Counted from the first letter of the stretch, positions 35,332 to 48,379 are shown. The stretch: 64,000 nt of DNA from Heterobilharzia americana (GCA_944470555.2 OX104134.1:100868701-100932700); one strand, 5' to 3'. Numbers and translations: made by a program. The notes: a model not told the origin generated them from the letters alone.

Positions 35332-37229
35332 GTCAGTGACTAGCTGTGGAGTCGAGAATGTACATTTCGTACTGTACTAGACTTGTCAACTGGATCTACC
35401 TGCAACTCAATGGATTTGCATACAAACTTTTCCCTTCATGAAGGTGAATACAGAAAGAACAACAATTTGAGCAGAATAACATGGCGCACCATTCTGTTTC
35501 CTCGATTTCTCATCAGTTGCTTACAAAGTACAATAGGAAATTATTGATATTACAGTGGAAATTTAAACGTACTTTAGTCAGTTGGAAATCATTTCGACCA
35601 GTAGTGGTGTAATCTCTCTAGTTTTTTTTTTTAATTTTCACTCTTATTCCATTACATCATTTGTCACGCATTTAATCTTCGCTTAATGGAACTGAAGAAC
35701 ACAATGGAAACACCATTTCTAGAATACGATAACATCATTTTATTTCATAGGATTTTCGTCATCTGCTTACAACTTCTTATAGGACATTCGTAACAACTAT
35801 GGTCGAAATGCTTATAATTTAATAGTCCAAGATTTCATTCTCCATTCTAATCTTTCCATGTTTCTAGGTTGTAAGCAGCTGAAGGGAAGCCGACAAAATA
35901 GTGTCATGTTAGTTCCGGTCAAATTGTTGTTTTTACACTATTCAAATCTCAGTGAAAGTTCGTGTTCTCACTGAGATAAGGATTCAGCACCTATCCCCTA
36001 GAACATCATTGTGTTATCCATTGGACTATCAAGTTGTGATAACTGCATCTTGTTCAAGGAGTATCATTTTTGTTATTACCATTTTTGGTCGTTGCCTCTG
36101 GTGGATTTACTGGACTGCTACTAATACCGAATATATTATAAGACAGTGATTACAGACAATATCAAGGTGTACATACCAGAAGCGTCTACACACCAGCAGA
36201 GACTGGTCAATTCAACCTTCTAAATCAACAAAGTAAACGATAAATAGATTCCAGTTTAAAATTTGATGGTTCCTATTGACAATATTTATCAACCATTAGT
36301 TTTTAATGAATGATGTTAAAGTCATCAACACCGTAGAAGAGGAGCTTGTTATTATACGTAACTTGGTTAATAGGGATGGGACATCCTGACTAATTTGTGA
36401 CCGAGCACATAACTGAGCGGAAAGCTATACCAAGGGTGAGAAAAGTTTTTAGTAAACCTATTTTCGTGAATTCAAAGTTAACATCATCTCAGCAAGGTTA
36501 TGACAGAACCTTTCAGAAAACATTCATCTCTGAGAAGTGTTGTACCTTCTGCAGTCGTCCAATCCTAGAGGCTGGTTGTAAAGACAGATGTTCTGGATCT
36601 TCCACCTGTTATGTATGCATTTATCAGCTGAAAGGCTTCTATTGAGCTAGCTAGATAGAGTATTAGACAAGTCCGTCACAGAATGTCTGAATACCATCAA
36701 TCGTGGTTAAGTAAGGGATAGACGAAAAACAGTAAAACGTTCAGTGCTTGTACATCTAAGTAAATGCTAGTCACAAAGGGAAGAGGAGAAATGCTTTTCC
36801 ATTCATTTACTGTATGCCATCCAGTCTTCTGTGTGGTTTATGTAATCGCCTAGTACACTCGGCAGAAACTTTTCTTGTGCATCTTCACAAACCGAACATC
36901 TATATTCATTGGGGAAATTGCGGAACCTTTGTCAATACCTTTGCCTCTAGGTTGAATTATTTTTCAAACGAACGTCCCCTCAGTTCAGCCTATACTATCT
37001 GTTTCCTTATTTTCCCATCACCCTATTCTTATGTAATTCTTCACTGTTAACTTAAAATTACTTGGCCCAGTTTCTTCACTTTTCATATTAATTGTTTTGC
37101 AATCAGCGAAATAACTGCCTGTTTATTTTTTACTTCTTTCAATCCTAGATAATTACCGTATTCATCAATTTCCATCTATCTACTTAGTTCACTCATCATC
37201 ACTTAGTCATGTGATGTCATTCAGCGGTC
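35332..37229 (+). other. intron 5, first part, no element recognised
   Basis: AT-rich. An 82-codon + frame at 36397-36645 is Cys-rich (CCTFC, CKDRC, CYVC) but has no family I recognise and no splice sites that would place it in the host gene. Probably repeat-derived. Confidence 0.3.
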
Positions 37230-40140
37230 CCGGTTGACTATTTCGATGATTAACTTCCTTCTTCTGCGCGAAATTTGACGCCTGACTTATACGTTACTGA
37301 CCTTGTGACACTGCAATACATGTCTTACGCTACAATGGACACAGTGGTCGAAGACCTAAAGCCTCTTCATGTCTTCTACCTTTAGTGGCCGTGTTTTACA
37401 ACCATATAGTAGAATAAAGCGAACTGTGGGGCAGTACAGTCGACCCTTAATAGGCAATGAGATATCACGGTGGCATCCTAGGTGGTGTAGGTTAAGGAAA
37501 GTAGTCAATCGGACCTTTTGTATCCGTGGCGAGATTTAGTCGGTCGCTGAGCTACCTGCGCTGATCCGACTTCCAAGACAAGTGCAGTGGTCAATGCAGT
37601 CAACAGTTTGGATTTCGATGACTAGAGATGCACCCCAACCATTCTCAGATTGCCACTCAAGGTATCGAGAACAGTGTGCATCTTGTCACTGTCTTTCATC
37701 TAACAGGACTATGTCATTTAAGTACACCATATCTACTAAGGATTCTCCTGTGGTAACACCAATCCCTTTGAAGTCAAATAAGATGCAGGTGACCTCCATA
37801 AAAACATTTATAACAAAGTTCAACAAGAATGATGAGAATATACACCCTTGACGGACATCACTCGTGATAAAGAACTCACCATAGGCTCTAATACGCCCAC
37901 AAATATTTGAGTACAGAGTTTCCAACAGGATGATGTCATTACCTGGGACTTCTTTCAGTAGGAGACAGTCCCATTCAACGGAGTCGAGGAATACAGCTAA
38001 TTTAGGTGCCGGTAAGTGTACTAGTCGGATTCACCCTCAAAAAGCACTGACATTTGCCTGGATTTCTGATGTTTGCTATTCCCGAGCTCTACTGAGACGT
38101 CTGAGAATGGTAGAAGCTATAATCTTAGAAACCATGTTTGTCAGGCTGATTCCTCTGTGGTTAACACAAGACTGAGATAATCAGTGATTGGGACTAGTCG
38201 GAGGGGATTATATTTGATTCCCGTACGCTAGCTAACCTAACCATTAGTCTTCGACCACCGCTTTTATATTCCTCTGGTTTCCAGTCCACATCAGCCCACT
38301 ATCCTTCCTTGTTTGAGGTGACTTACAGCCTTCTCAACTTCTACAAGGGTTTGGATGTCTGCCTACGTGTTCCATTGAGGATCCGACTGTATAGCGGTCA
38401 GTGAGATAGAAGTTGGAATCCACTTGAAAGGTTCTTTAGAGTGTTACAATCGTGTCTGCCCTGCAGGCGAATCGCAGATCCATCCTACTGCGCCATTATC
38501 TCAACAACCATCGACATTTTCGTCCTGGTTTCCTCGATAATTGGAGTTACTTCCGCTCTTCATGGTGCTTGAGCCTGCAGGATTATGTTCAGGTGCATCC
38601 ACTGATTCAGAAGAAGCAGCTGAGATCCACCCGCCATTCCTAACCACTTCCTGAGAGTCATCTACGCTGTGTAACGATGGTACCAGGCTTCTAAATGATA
38701 CATGCTTTTCCGTTGCAATAATTGTTTAGCCAGTTTCTCGGTGAAAGGAGCCTTAGTGTTCTCATTGTTGAGCTGTCGTCGGAATGATCGTTTTATTGCA
38801 GTTTCTCTACTTACACTTAGGTACAACCATATATGTGCTCGAAATAACTTGTAATCACCGACCGAACACGTGCTGCAGAAGGTGCAGCAATCTTTGACCG
38901 ACCCTGTTCAGCGAAAACTGATAGAAATATGATCTATCCGAGCTTACAGTTGAGTTGAGTTCAATGGACAACAAGTCACACCGCGTCTATCTTTATGTCT
39001 AAAGTTCGCCCTGGCCATGCATACAAGGTTATCTGAGTACAGTTGTAGCAGGTGATCGCCGTTATTTGTTCTTCCGGTTGAGATACCAAAAGTGCCACCT
39101 TAGTGTCTGTCTGTCTGTATGCTTTAGCTTACCCTCGTATGCAGTGAAACCTTTCGCTACGACAACCACATCTGAACGTTTGGTTTTTGGTAGAGCTCAT
39201 CTGAGCTGCAGTCGTGGATGCGTAAGTAGAGACTGCAGAGAAAACGACGAGTTTCATTTCTCCCTCCAGTCCTCACTGTGCTGTTCAGTTGAACGGTGCA
39301 TAGGCCCTGTCAATTGAGATCCAGTAGAAAAGTGCACTTTTTACAATAGTATTTACTGCAATACCTAAACCTACCAAAACTTTGAGAACAGCCATTGAAT
39401 TTTTTGAAGTTTGAAAGGTGAATTTTGCGAATACTCTGTATTGGCTGTATGAGGCTAAGTAGATGACCTTATGTCCTGTATCTGCATTTTACAAACACAG
39501 GAAACACTCTTGGACCTAGATACCAGTTTTCTCTTGGGAAGGTTGTTCGTCATATTCACGGAGAATGCGGACGGTGAAAGCTCCAATGTATGGTTCGCTG
39601 TTAGATTTCAGGAGGTAGACAGACAGACTGTTCTGTGAACTAGAATCGTCAACAAGAGCTCCAAACTTGTATCAAATTAAAGATGACGAATGAATATTGA
39701 CCGAGAGAAGTAAACACAACGGTTAGAAGGCAAGGACGTTAAGGGTTGATAGTGAAATGGAGGAACTTGAGGGCTGACAGAGTTGTGATGGCCGTTGAAT
39801 CTTTCTGGTTGCTCACTCCGTAGGAGGTTAATTCTTTTTAAGGTACCTGGAAATGAAGGTTTAGTTTACAGGCGCAGAGCAAAAGGGGTATCTGCTGCAG
39901 AATAGTTTCATGCAGTCTATTCAGAAGTCTTAACATTTGTGAGTTTTGACTCCGAATAGGAACCAGTGTAGCCGGCACTGGTATGTTGTGAGTAGAATGG
40001 AGCCTGTAACTTTTAGGGTCGACTTTCTCTAACTCTGTCTTCCATATGACCTTTTTGGCATACCAGGACCTCAAAGAACAAGCTATAGTAGCTCATTAGG
40101 ATTTGCAATCCTGACCACAACGTCAAGGTAGCAGCTGTCA
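37230..40140 (-). mobile_element. RTE-B copy, decayed, C-terminus to 5' UTR
   Basis: On the minus strand, in order from 40140: 5' UTR and N-terminus (about 39840-40140), endonuclease (39000-39400), linker (38440-38760), RT fingers (38100-38300), motif B as FITSDVRQGCIFSSFLLNF at about 37860 and catalytic box as MVYLNDIVLLDERQ near 37710 (the YADD box is YLND), then thumb to 37230. Heavily mutated. Confidence 0.7.
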
Positions 40141-40480
40141 GTTGGTTGTTTTCGTATGACCTCTACGTCCACTTACATGTGGTAGTGAATGACTGGAAGT
40201 TGTCAAAAGGTTTGCGCACCCGGATAGTTTTGTGAGTGATGAAACTTCTAACAGTGTGTCAAAAGCACACGCCAGTCTAAGCCACCATTGGCGCCATCGT
40301 AAGGTTAACGTTGCTGAAAAAACGTCAAGCAGACAACGCCTCAATATTAACAGTTCTGCTCTGCGTTTGGGAATCATTACCTCTTCAAGCTAAGAATTTT
40401 CGATGACTCTGCAAGTTTCATCACTTTTGTCTCCTCAGTATTTCTCACAACCTGTGGAAATACCATGGATGCAATCCTGA
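40141..40480 (+). mobile_element. degenerate RTE-B thumb fragment fused to an inverted 5' end
   Basis: After the inverted 5' end at 40140, the + strand reads a remnant of the thumb (ASLSHHWRHRKVNVAEK near 40275-40320), which corresponds to the family's KAR-x-AF-x-NL-x-HLWRRRD stretch. It fades at about 40480. Confidence 0.45.
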
Positions 40481-40680
40481 GGTTAGACCATATTTAGGCA
40501 TGATGGAGATTGTTAAGTGTGATTATTTTGCTACACTGGCCTTGTTGGCTTGAATTTGATGTGCCGCTCTCACACCGATCACTGTTCGTTTGCTTCGGAA
40601 GCGGTCAAAAGAAGCGAAGAGGTGGCTAGTGTATGAGACGTAACCGTGGGACGAAGTATAGTAGTGTTTGTTTAACATGC

Positions 40681-43076
40681 AACCTTGATGTGGTCGGGCT
40701 TGTGTTTCACGATGACCCAACAAGCTATGCTGGTGGGACCTGGATACCTCTAGGTGCTACCATAAGAGAAAGGTCCGTTGGATAGTGGTTAGGTCAAAAG
40801 TAGTTACCCTTAACATGTTCTCAGACAAAGAAGGGATGCATTATGATGATTTGGACCGGTCATCGGTGGTTAGTGATGATCTAAACCATATGACGTATGG
40901 TCAACTACATCTCCCATACTATAGGCCAGTTATCGGGGGATCAGAGAGGCCGTACGTGACTGGCCTCAATCAGATGTCCCCTGGGCTCTGCAGTCACACA
41001 AGCCATTTTCTCTTCCAGTACCATAAGAAAAAGTATCATTTCATGGTGTGAGTAGCTGGGAAGTGTCAACCACCCGCACGCTTCCAGTAGTATACCAGAC
41101 CCTATCACCCATACCCTAACCCTCCTCAGCTCTGTCTCCCCATTTACCTCCGGCTCCTGATAGTAATATTAAATCTCTTATGTTTTACTCAAGATCTCAC
41201 TCTCCAACCACTGTCAACGATCAGTGCCATCAAAATCTTATTCCTAGTCTCTAAAGACCTCATCATCGATTTCATGTAGGAGCTTCCAATGTCCGAACTC
41301 TATGTCAGATTGCACAGCAAATATCACTCACCAAAACTCCTAAATCTCTAGCAACGGATGTATGCTGTGTTTTTGAGACACGTAAACAGGACACGAGTGT
41401 GGTTCTTAAACTGACCTCACCTTGCTATTGTAGTGAATGTTTAAAATTCACCCTATCGTTTCTGGAAACGTAGTGCTAGCTCTCATGGACTCGTTATAAC
41501 ACTAAGTTTTCCGTCAGAAAGTGCGCTTCTTTTCTGGATATCAGCCAACAGCTGTCTGTGTGATTTTCGACTGAATGAATGTGTAAGAACTGGGAAGGAT
41601 CGCGAGACTAGGCGTTGTCTATTCGTAAATTCTGCCTGCGCACCTACCAACTGTAGTTTGATGATGCAAAGGATGAGTTCTGGGGGGTTGTGTCAATTTC
41701 GCTACTGAAAGTAAAACGTTCAGACATAGTCATAATGGCAGGTGACTTAAATGCTCGAGTAGGGAAGTTGAGTTGAGGCAACCGGAAGGGCATCTTGGTG
41801 GTATTTACGGAATCTCATGCCAACGAACCGACAACGGTGACTATCTCTGACAATTTTGTTCAAATTATGTGTCACACGGCGTCCACCGACATCTAACCAA
41901 CGATGGACACAGATAGATCACATTGCTATGAGCTATTGATGGAGAGGATCGGTGGAGGATTGCCGCTCTTTCTGGAGTACCGGCTTAGACTCCGATCACG
42001 CGCTCGTGTATGTCTTTACCTTACTGGTTTTAGGAAACTAGAGACAACAAGCTAGTCTGTGGTCTATTGGAAGATGAAAATGTCAAGTTTACAATCAGGT
42101 AAGAACTAGCCAAGCATTTATCTGAACTTGACAGCAATGTTCATCTGAGGAAACCTGGCGTGACATTAACTCTGCCGTAAAAACAACAATGAAAACAATT
42201 CTTAACATACACCCGAAGGTTCACAAACGTCATTGGATTTCTGCAACGTTATATGAACTGACTAGAGCGAGAAGACTGATTCCAGCTGGCTCTGATCACG
42301 ACAAGGAGCAAAAGCAACCTAACCTTAAGTTGATGAAGAGTATTCGCGTCGATTGCGAGCAGTTGTGGGTAGCGAAAGCAAGGAAGATGGGGAAGGCATC
42401 AACGGTGAGTAACACTTGGCAACTATTTAGGCTTATTAAGGTTGCAGACAAGAAAAAACGACGGCTAGTGAAGCCATCAGCGAGAAGGATGGGTGCTGAT
42501 AACCTCTCAGGAAGGGAGGCTAGGACGCTGCGCTGAACACTTCAAGAGAGAGTTCAGCTGGTCCTCAGTTATCCAAAAACCAGTCTGAATCCGAATGAGA
42601 CGGAAATATCGGCCCTCCTACTCTATTTGAAGTTGAGGAAAGTGTATTGAACCTGAAACGATGGAAAGCAGCAGGACCCGACACGTTTATCGTCTGAGGT
42701 TTTCAAAGATGGAGGTAGGAAATTGCTGCTAAGAGTGACGGAGGTACTACGTAGTGTATGGGAATCAGATGTAGTCCCATCAGACTGGTATACTTCACTG
42801 GTCGTCCCAGCGTATAAGAAGGGGGAGAAATCTTGTGAAAACTATAGGGGAATTAACTTGACTGATATTGTGTCTAAGGTTCTACGATCCATAGTTATGC
42901 GATGCCTAACTGGAGCCCGAGAACAGCAAGTTGAGAAAACCAAGCAGGTTTCAGACCTGGTCGAGGATGCATCAATCGTATTTTCACCCTCCAACAAGTT
43001 CTGCAATGCGAGTATACCCACCTACTGGCGGCCGACATTTGCTATATTTCTTGAGTAGTTAGAAACCACTCAGGTC
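40681..43076 (+). mobile_element. RTE-B copy, 5' UTR to RT motif A, 3'-truncated
   Basis: The 5' UTR (CTTGATGTGGTCGGGCTTG at 40685 onward, then ACAAGCTATGCTGGTGGG) is followed by the N-terminus. The endonuclease starts at 41285 (GASNVRTLCQIAQQISL) and reaches MAGDLNARVGKLS near 41735-41770. Then comes the linker (SYELTRARRLIPAGSDHD near 42250-42300, WVAKARKMGKASTVSN near 42365-42415). RT fingers (VLRSVWESDVVPSDWYTSL, PAYKKGEKSCENYRGINL) run to about 42870, ending at motif A start (YWRPTFAIFLE near 43020-43055), where it stops. Confidence 0.75.
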
Positions 43077-43707
43077 AATCCTCAGGCTTTTCCAGTCCGA
43101 TCATAGTGATCTAAATATCGTATGTCTGTTTCACTCGTTCGGAAACGAGTACATCAGCAGTTAGCCAGAACAAATTCAGCTTGTGGAGCCGGATTAGCAG
43201 GAATGGCTGAGAAGCGAAACCAGCGGCGAACATTTTGCAGTTTACTTGTTTCTTCTCTTACTGAAAAGTAAAACGAAAGTAGTGAGTACTTCTTTGAAAG
43301 TATCTTCAAGAGTGTTTTCTAAATGACCCACTTCTATTTTTGGTTCCATTCTTTGTTCTGTTTTCAATTTTTCGGCATGGCAACTTTAGGTACTGCACTT
43401 CTGTACCAGTTTCTACGTTGACCTGTATACATCAATAGTTAATCGGTTTTAGCCTCAATAACAGCACTGAATTTTTCATTGTGATATAGACAAACGTACC
43501 TGAAGAAATTTTGATAGAACAAAACACTTTTGCAGTATTGTTTACCGTATAAATTGTACTCGAATCATCCAGTAGGTAGTAAGAATTGTTTGATAACCCG
43601 TTTTTATATTCTGTGTTTGGTGGAGAAATATCACCCTCGTTCCAGATGCATATATCGTATAAACTGTTTTCTAAGGCGATATTTTCTTTGGAAAAAATCT
43701 TATACAG
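43077..43707 (+). other. intron 5, last part
   Basis: Nothing recognised until the acceptor ATCTTATACAG (43697-43707). A second possible acceptor, TGTTTTCTAAG, ends at 43675. Confidence 0.4.
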
Positions 43708-43852
43708 AGAAAGAAAATATCGTCTACAAGAGGAACATCGTCGTATTATGCAAACAATGAAAGATGAAATAAGCCAATTAATCAGTGTAATGAATAATTC
43801 AAACCTGGTTAAGGCAAAGCTTGAAGATCAAATTGAAGAGTATCAACTAGAG
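43708..43852 (+). CDS. LEKR1-like: LEKR1-like exon 6 (coiled coil)
   Basis: Reads RERKYRLQEEHRRIMQTMK, then DEISQLISVMNNSNLVKAK and LEDQIEEYQLE, ending in phase 0 before a good donor (GTAAGA at 43853). The start is uncertain. Using the acceptor at 43707 needs two bases from exon 5. Using 43675 would add AIFSLEKILY upstream in phase 0. The first fits exon 5 if one A is missing in its final run. The heptad pattern continues directly into exon 7. Confidence 0.7.
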
Positions 43853-44309
43853 GTAAGATCTCCATATTTTGATGAACCGAAATTTATTCACTGATTGCTT
43901 ACCTATGTAATGATCGTCACAGAATATTCGCTATTTGAAGATCACATGATAACTAGTTATTCAAATCAAAAAGTTAAGTTGATAACAAGCACTCAGTAGT
44001 ATCAAAGAACTGACTTAATCATCTTAATCAACCACCTAGTTTAGACCATGGTTCACTAGAATCAACGTACCTGCACAACATAAAAAATCATCCTTACAGT
44101 AAAATACACTTGTGATTTTCGATAAACCTTAGGATCTGCATTGTTTTGTTGTAACAACTTCTACATGACTGCTAATTACAAAATAAATTATCAGAAGTTT
44201 TAAAAATTCCCATCATGTAAATTAGAACAAAAAAGGTGCATGGAAGGGTTCAGAAATTTGAAATTGAAAGTTAGTGAGAATAGTCAGGCTTTATAAGATG
44301 TTAAGCCTG
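43853..44309 (+). other. intron 6, first part
   Basis: AT-rich, no recognisable element. Confidence 0.35.
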
Positions 44310-44575
44310 AATATACCTATACCATTGTAACCGATTTTTAACTATGTCAACATGGGTCTCAAAACATTGGTTCCTATTATCTCGAGGATCCCAGCTAGGC
44401 AGTCTACACCTCTATACACAGCCCAGACCAACAGTAAGAGAAGTCGTGTACTTGTGCTGCATTTTTGTCTGGTCCCTCTGATACTTCTTCCAATCTAATC
44501 TAACATCGGCTGACATTGCACATCGAGGCAGGTGTTGGCTAAGCAAGCATATCACATGCCTTGCCTAATACACTT
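44310..44575 (-). mobile_element. RTE-B 3' end, minus strand
   Basis: Antisense 3' end block (CAACATGGGTCTCAAAACATT at 44347 onward, reading antisense to the C-terminal tail) up to 44575, where a + fragment begins. Its text closely matches the block at 57640-57840. Confidence 0.65.
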
Positions 44576-45140
44576 TTCAATCACCTTTGGCACCGCTGTG
44601 ATATCCGATTGTCTATTAAGGGTCGTATGCACTGCACTACAGTCCACTCTGTTCTAATGTATAGCTGGCAAACATGATCATTGAAGGTGGAAGACATGAA
44701 AAGGCTTCAAGTGTTTGACCACTGGCCTACCAAGCGGTGTTTCGTGGAGTCACCACATAAGTATCGCAGACGTCAGGTATAGAGTTCTAAGGAAAGAGGT
44801 AAATCAGTTGACACGGTTGTGAGCTTTATTGACTGAGATGGTTGGGACATGTGTTACGTATGCCTAGTCGCCGATTACCTTGTCACACAATGTTGGCTGA
44901 AGTAGATCAAGACTGGAAAAGGGCCTAAGGTGGCCAGGCTAAAACATGGCACCAATATATGAAGTCTTTGACTGTTGGTTTGAGTCATGTAGGGAGATGC
45001 TTTATATTTCTTTTGACTGAATTTTCTCATCTTCATCTTGCGCCTCATTGCCTTTTTACTTGATATACTGATATGAGCTGTCAACTCGAACCGTTACGCA
45101 GTAACGCCTGGTCTTATCTTGATATTGATGATCGTGATGA
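44576..45140 (+). mobile_element. RTE-B thumb-to-3' UTR fragment
   Basis: Starts in the thumb (a LWHRCDIRLSIKGRMHCTT-like stretch near 44590-44640), then LKVEDMKRLQVFDHWP near 44685, the C-terminal tail near 44850-44940, and the 3' UTR to about 45140, ending in a GAT-rich run. Confidence 0.7.
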
Positions 45141-45171
45141 TGATGAAAACACTTTTCATAACCACGACACT

Positions 45172-46143
45172 GCTAACACGGTGACTTAATCATAGATGAG
45201 CAGTAATGCGAAAATACCTGGGTTGAAATACCTGTAATTTCTTTACCAACTTCTACTTTCAACGACCGGATATCGCAGCTGTATAACAGTGCTGATGATG
45301 TCGTCTAGCAAGACGATGGGAGCTTCACGATTAAACAACCCAGCTCAGAGAACACAATACAACCAAGACCATCCACCTGAGCTACAAATATTCCCCATCG
45401 TAGTCATATCTCTTCAACCGACGCCAGAGATAACACATGTTAGAAAACTTTGAACAACTGTTCTGTTATCGAAATGAGATTTTGTGAACAACCATCCCTT
45501 TCGGTCATCGCATTTCACCGCTTCACTTCCTATTCCTGAACTGGGACGAGATACAAACCAGTCCTGAGGTACCGTCTTACACCTATCATATGCGAAATGC
45601 TTACCCGTCAAATATACTCAGATTTCTGTCCAAGGCGCCCCGGAAATCCTGGATTTTATCACCGTCTTCACCTAGGTGGACAGTGTCGACTACACACCCC
45701 AAGTCAACCAGATGCTTTTCAGGTAATGCGTCAATCCTCATATAGTCAGAAGCACCTAAGGTTATGTCCACTTATACATGCAACGAAGTTAGTCAGGGAC
45801 TGTGACGGCAGACATCTTTGGTAGCCACCACTGGTTGCCATCACAACAGACGATAACCCACATAGCCATTGAATGGCTGCACAGTATGGCACTACTGGTC
45901 ATCCCCGGAAAACACCTTATTGCTGCCACATCACCTTTCGGCTAGCAGTACGAATTCTCCCCCGAACCCCATCATAAAGTAGGAATTAACACTATACAGG
46001 TGACTGATTTTCGACTTATTATTATCCAGCAGACCTTTTTGACATGGTAGAGCTTCAAGCAGCAAGCGTTTCAGGCAGTGTAGCTCGTTGGTTCATTGTG
46101 GTATTCAAGTTCTACCACCACTTCAAGGCAGCAGCTATCGGTT
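45172..46143 (-). mobile_element. RTE-B copy with large internal losses, minus strand
   Basis: Antisense thumb at 45172-45290, a 75 bp dispersed repeat at 45292-45366, RT palm remnants at 45400-45790 and then 5' UTR at 45880-46143, so the endonuclease and linker are gone. At 46143 it meets a + fragment of the same family. Confidence 0.6.
45292..45366 (+). repeat. 75 bp dispersed repeat with internal hairpin, copy 1
   Basis: Reads TGATGATGTCGTCTAGCAAG through to the ACACAATACAACC end. It includes a short stem CGTCT-AGCA-AGACG. A copy in the opposite orientation lies at 57272-57347, where an 11-bp duplication flanks it. Not a coding feature. Confidence 0.7.
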
Positions 46144-46860
46144 GGGAGAAATCTATTGACCGCTAGAATGAATGGGAATAAAATTGTGCAGTGAGAGATA
46201 TGCGACTAATTACCAAAAGACCACTTAGTATGCTGCACTGCAGGAGGCTATGTCCAATTTCACGTTTGTGATACATGGCTGCTGAAAGTAGAAATTGGTG
46301 AAGTAATTACAGGTATTCCAACACAGGTGTCTTCGCAGTATTGCTCATATATGATGAAGTCACCATGTGAGCAATGTCGTGGTTAGGAGGAGTTTTTTTC
46401 GGCAAGACATGTGTTGTCCATGTTTAGCCACCAACCGCCTCGATGTCCAATGTCAGCGGATGTTAGATTAGGTTGGATAAAGTCTCAGAGTGGCCAGACC
46501 AAGAAGTGACACGAATATATGAATTCTCTGACTATTGATCTGGGCAGTGCATGGAGGTGTAGACTGTTTTCCTGGGGTCCTCAGGATGATAGGAATCAGT
46601 GGTTTGAGACCTCAGTCACAATGACGCAGGTGCATTCACTGTCTGACTTTTCTAAAGCTTGATTATTTTCCAAGTCCCTCCTTTTTCTATATAGCTTTGT
46701 CTGTTTTGATATCAGTCTTTTTCTATCCACTTTTTTGCTTGTTAGTGTGCCGTGAATTGTAGTGACTTGTACCGACGCACTTGTGTCCAAGGTTCTGTTT
46801 TGATCTTGTCTATGTGTTCGTAGCACTTTGCTGTCTCGTACATTGTAACTGTGAGACATA
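46144..46860 (+). mobile_element. RTE-B thumb-to-3' UTR fragment
   Basis: Thumb remnant (CDTWLLKVEIGEVITGIP near 46270-46330), C-terminal tail to about 46560, and 3' UTR to 46860, matching 15490-15760. It lies directly after the inverted 5' end of the preceding copy. Confidence 0.65.
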
Positions 46861-47239
46861 GTCATAAGTTCTGGAAGAAATTCGAAGGTTCTAGGTGGTT
46901 GATGACCATTTTTTCCATAGTATCTCTAATATTTCTTTAAAAGACCACAGTAGTAATGCAATCATGGAGAAAAAACTGAAAATCGAGTAGGCGAGAACTT
47001 GGCATTTATCTATGAACTTTTTAACCGCTGGTCTGAGTCCATTAAGTAATGGTTGTTCAACTTTCAAGCTCGGGTAAAATCGGTGTTTTGAGACCCTAGG
47101 ATTTATGGCTTAGGATCGGTTACTGTGGGGAAACTGTACCTATTCGTTGTCTTTCTTTTAATTGTAATATCATTATTCTTTTGTTCTCACTTTCTACAAT
47201 TTCACATTACATTATTTTGGTTTTATTTTGAGGGATCTT
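46861..47239. other. intron 6, unassigned
   Basis: Short broken frames only, no recognisable repeat. Confidence 0.3.
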
Positions 47240-47710
47240 GAGTGCGGAAGGGAATGTGAAGTTGGTTGATACTTCTCGATTAGTTGCACCGTGGAAAATG
47301 ACTTCTTCATGAGATACCTGGAAAACAAATTGAAGCAGTAGTAATATGATGCGACTTCAGAGTACAAGGGTCATCTGCTTGAGGCTTGCCACACAGTCTT
47401 TTTAGAAGTTTTATTCTTAACCTTGATTGTGTTGTTCCTATGTAGAAAAAATATACCGCTGGTGACGAGAAACTATATGGCAAGAAGGGATTTATCTTGG
47501 GAGCTGACCCTTCCATAAGCCGCAGAGATGGCGCTCTCATCATGGTACTGCCGGTCATCCACTGGAAACGCCTTACGGCTATCAAACACTGTTCAACCAA
47601 GAGTACAACTTCATCCTCTGACCCATCACAGTTTAGTCATTGATACTATAGCGGCAACTATGTTTTGTTTCATGACTATCCAACTGATCTTCCTGGAACG
47701 TTTATTCCAG
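47240..47710 (-). mobile_element. RTE-B 5' UTR and N-terminus fragment, minus strand
   Basis: Antisense 5' UTR blocks (CATCATGGTACTGCCGGTCA at 47537 onward; the ACCAAGAGTACAACTTCATC stretch near 47596) and an N-terminal remnant toward 47300. No further domains. Confidence 0.6.
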
Positions 47711-47847
47711 ATAGACTAGCTCTTTACGTTATTCTGATCATCCGTTAAGGATCAGGATTATTCCTACTTCTTTGCCTTAGATCCTGATTAGATGATGTAA
47801 TTTGTGGCAGTTCGGGCTGTTTTGATGCTTGTTTGTTTTCCTGTTAG

Positions 47848-48160
47848 ATTAAACAACTTCATGCTACAATAGAAAAAGAATGTTGGAGAGAGATGAACTG
47901 AACTCTGCTTTGGCTGAAACAAGAGACCAGTTAATGAATTACCTTGGTAGTCCATCGAAAAACCACTTATCAGATCAGAAGCAATCTGATCAACATGAAA
48001 AACAAAAGGATCCCAGTGTTTTATTACCACCGATTACTTCTCCATCAAAGAAGTCTGAAGACTCGCTTGTCAGGTGTCGGATTGCCTCGAAAAGTTCAAG
48101 TACTTCTTATTCCAACAGCAGTGGTGGTGGTAATACTAGACGTCCTCTTCAGAATCTCAG
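47848..48160 (+). CDS. LEKR1-like: LEKR1-like exon 7 (coiled-coil end and Ser/Lys-rich linker, frame broken)
   Basis: Acceptor TTTTCCTGTTAG; it joins exon 6 in phase 0. The start reads IKQLHATIEKE, and one frame back continues MLERDELNSALAETRDQLMN, so one base is missing in the GAAAAAGAATG stretch at about 47875-47882. After the coiled coil the protein turns polar: LGSPSKNHLSDQKQSDQHEK, then a Ser-rich part with SKSSSTSYSNSSGGG and TRRPLQNLR. Donor GTGAGA at 48161. It exits in phase 2, matching exon 8. Low-complexity linkers of this kind usually diverge fast, so the linker may not be conserved in relatives. Confidence 0.7.
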
Positions 48161-48379
48161 GTGAGAATTTTCTTACCTCTTTATACCCGTACTGTACAAC
48201 TATAGTTTTTACCGGCTTGAGATGCCTAATAAAAACCTTAGCTTTAACTACTTGTATCCTATAATTATGTCTACCAGTTGGTTACTATGATTGGATTATC
48301 TTCTAAACACTGACTAATACTCGTCATGCTAGCATCTCATATACGCCAACCAAACAGTTGATAAGTGAAGATAGAATAT
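48161..48379 (+). other. intron 7, first part
   Basis: Nothing recognised apart from the donor. Confidence 0.35.

Noticed and set aside
36397..36645. Cysteine-rich 82-codon frame as a secreted or zinc protein
   Set aside because: No signal peptide, no regular zinc-finger spacing, no splice context. Kept only as unassigned.
47870..47885. Programmed -1 frameshift in exon 7 (A-rich run)
   Set aside because: The codons read GAA AAA GAA; no X-XXY-YYZ slippery heptamer is formed in the zero frame. A missing base is simpler.
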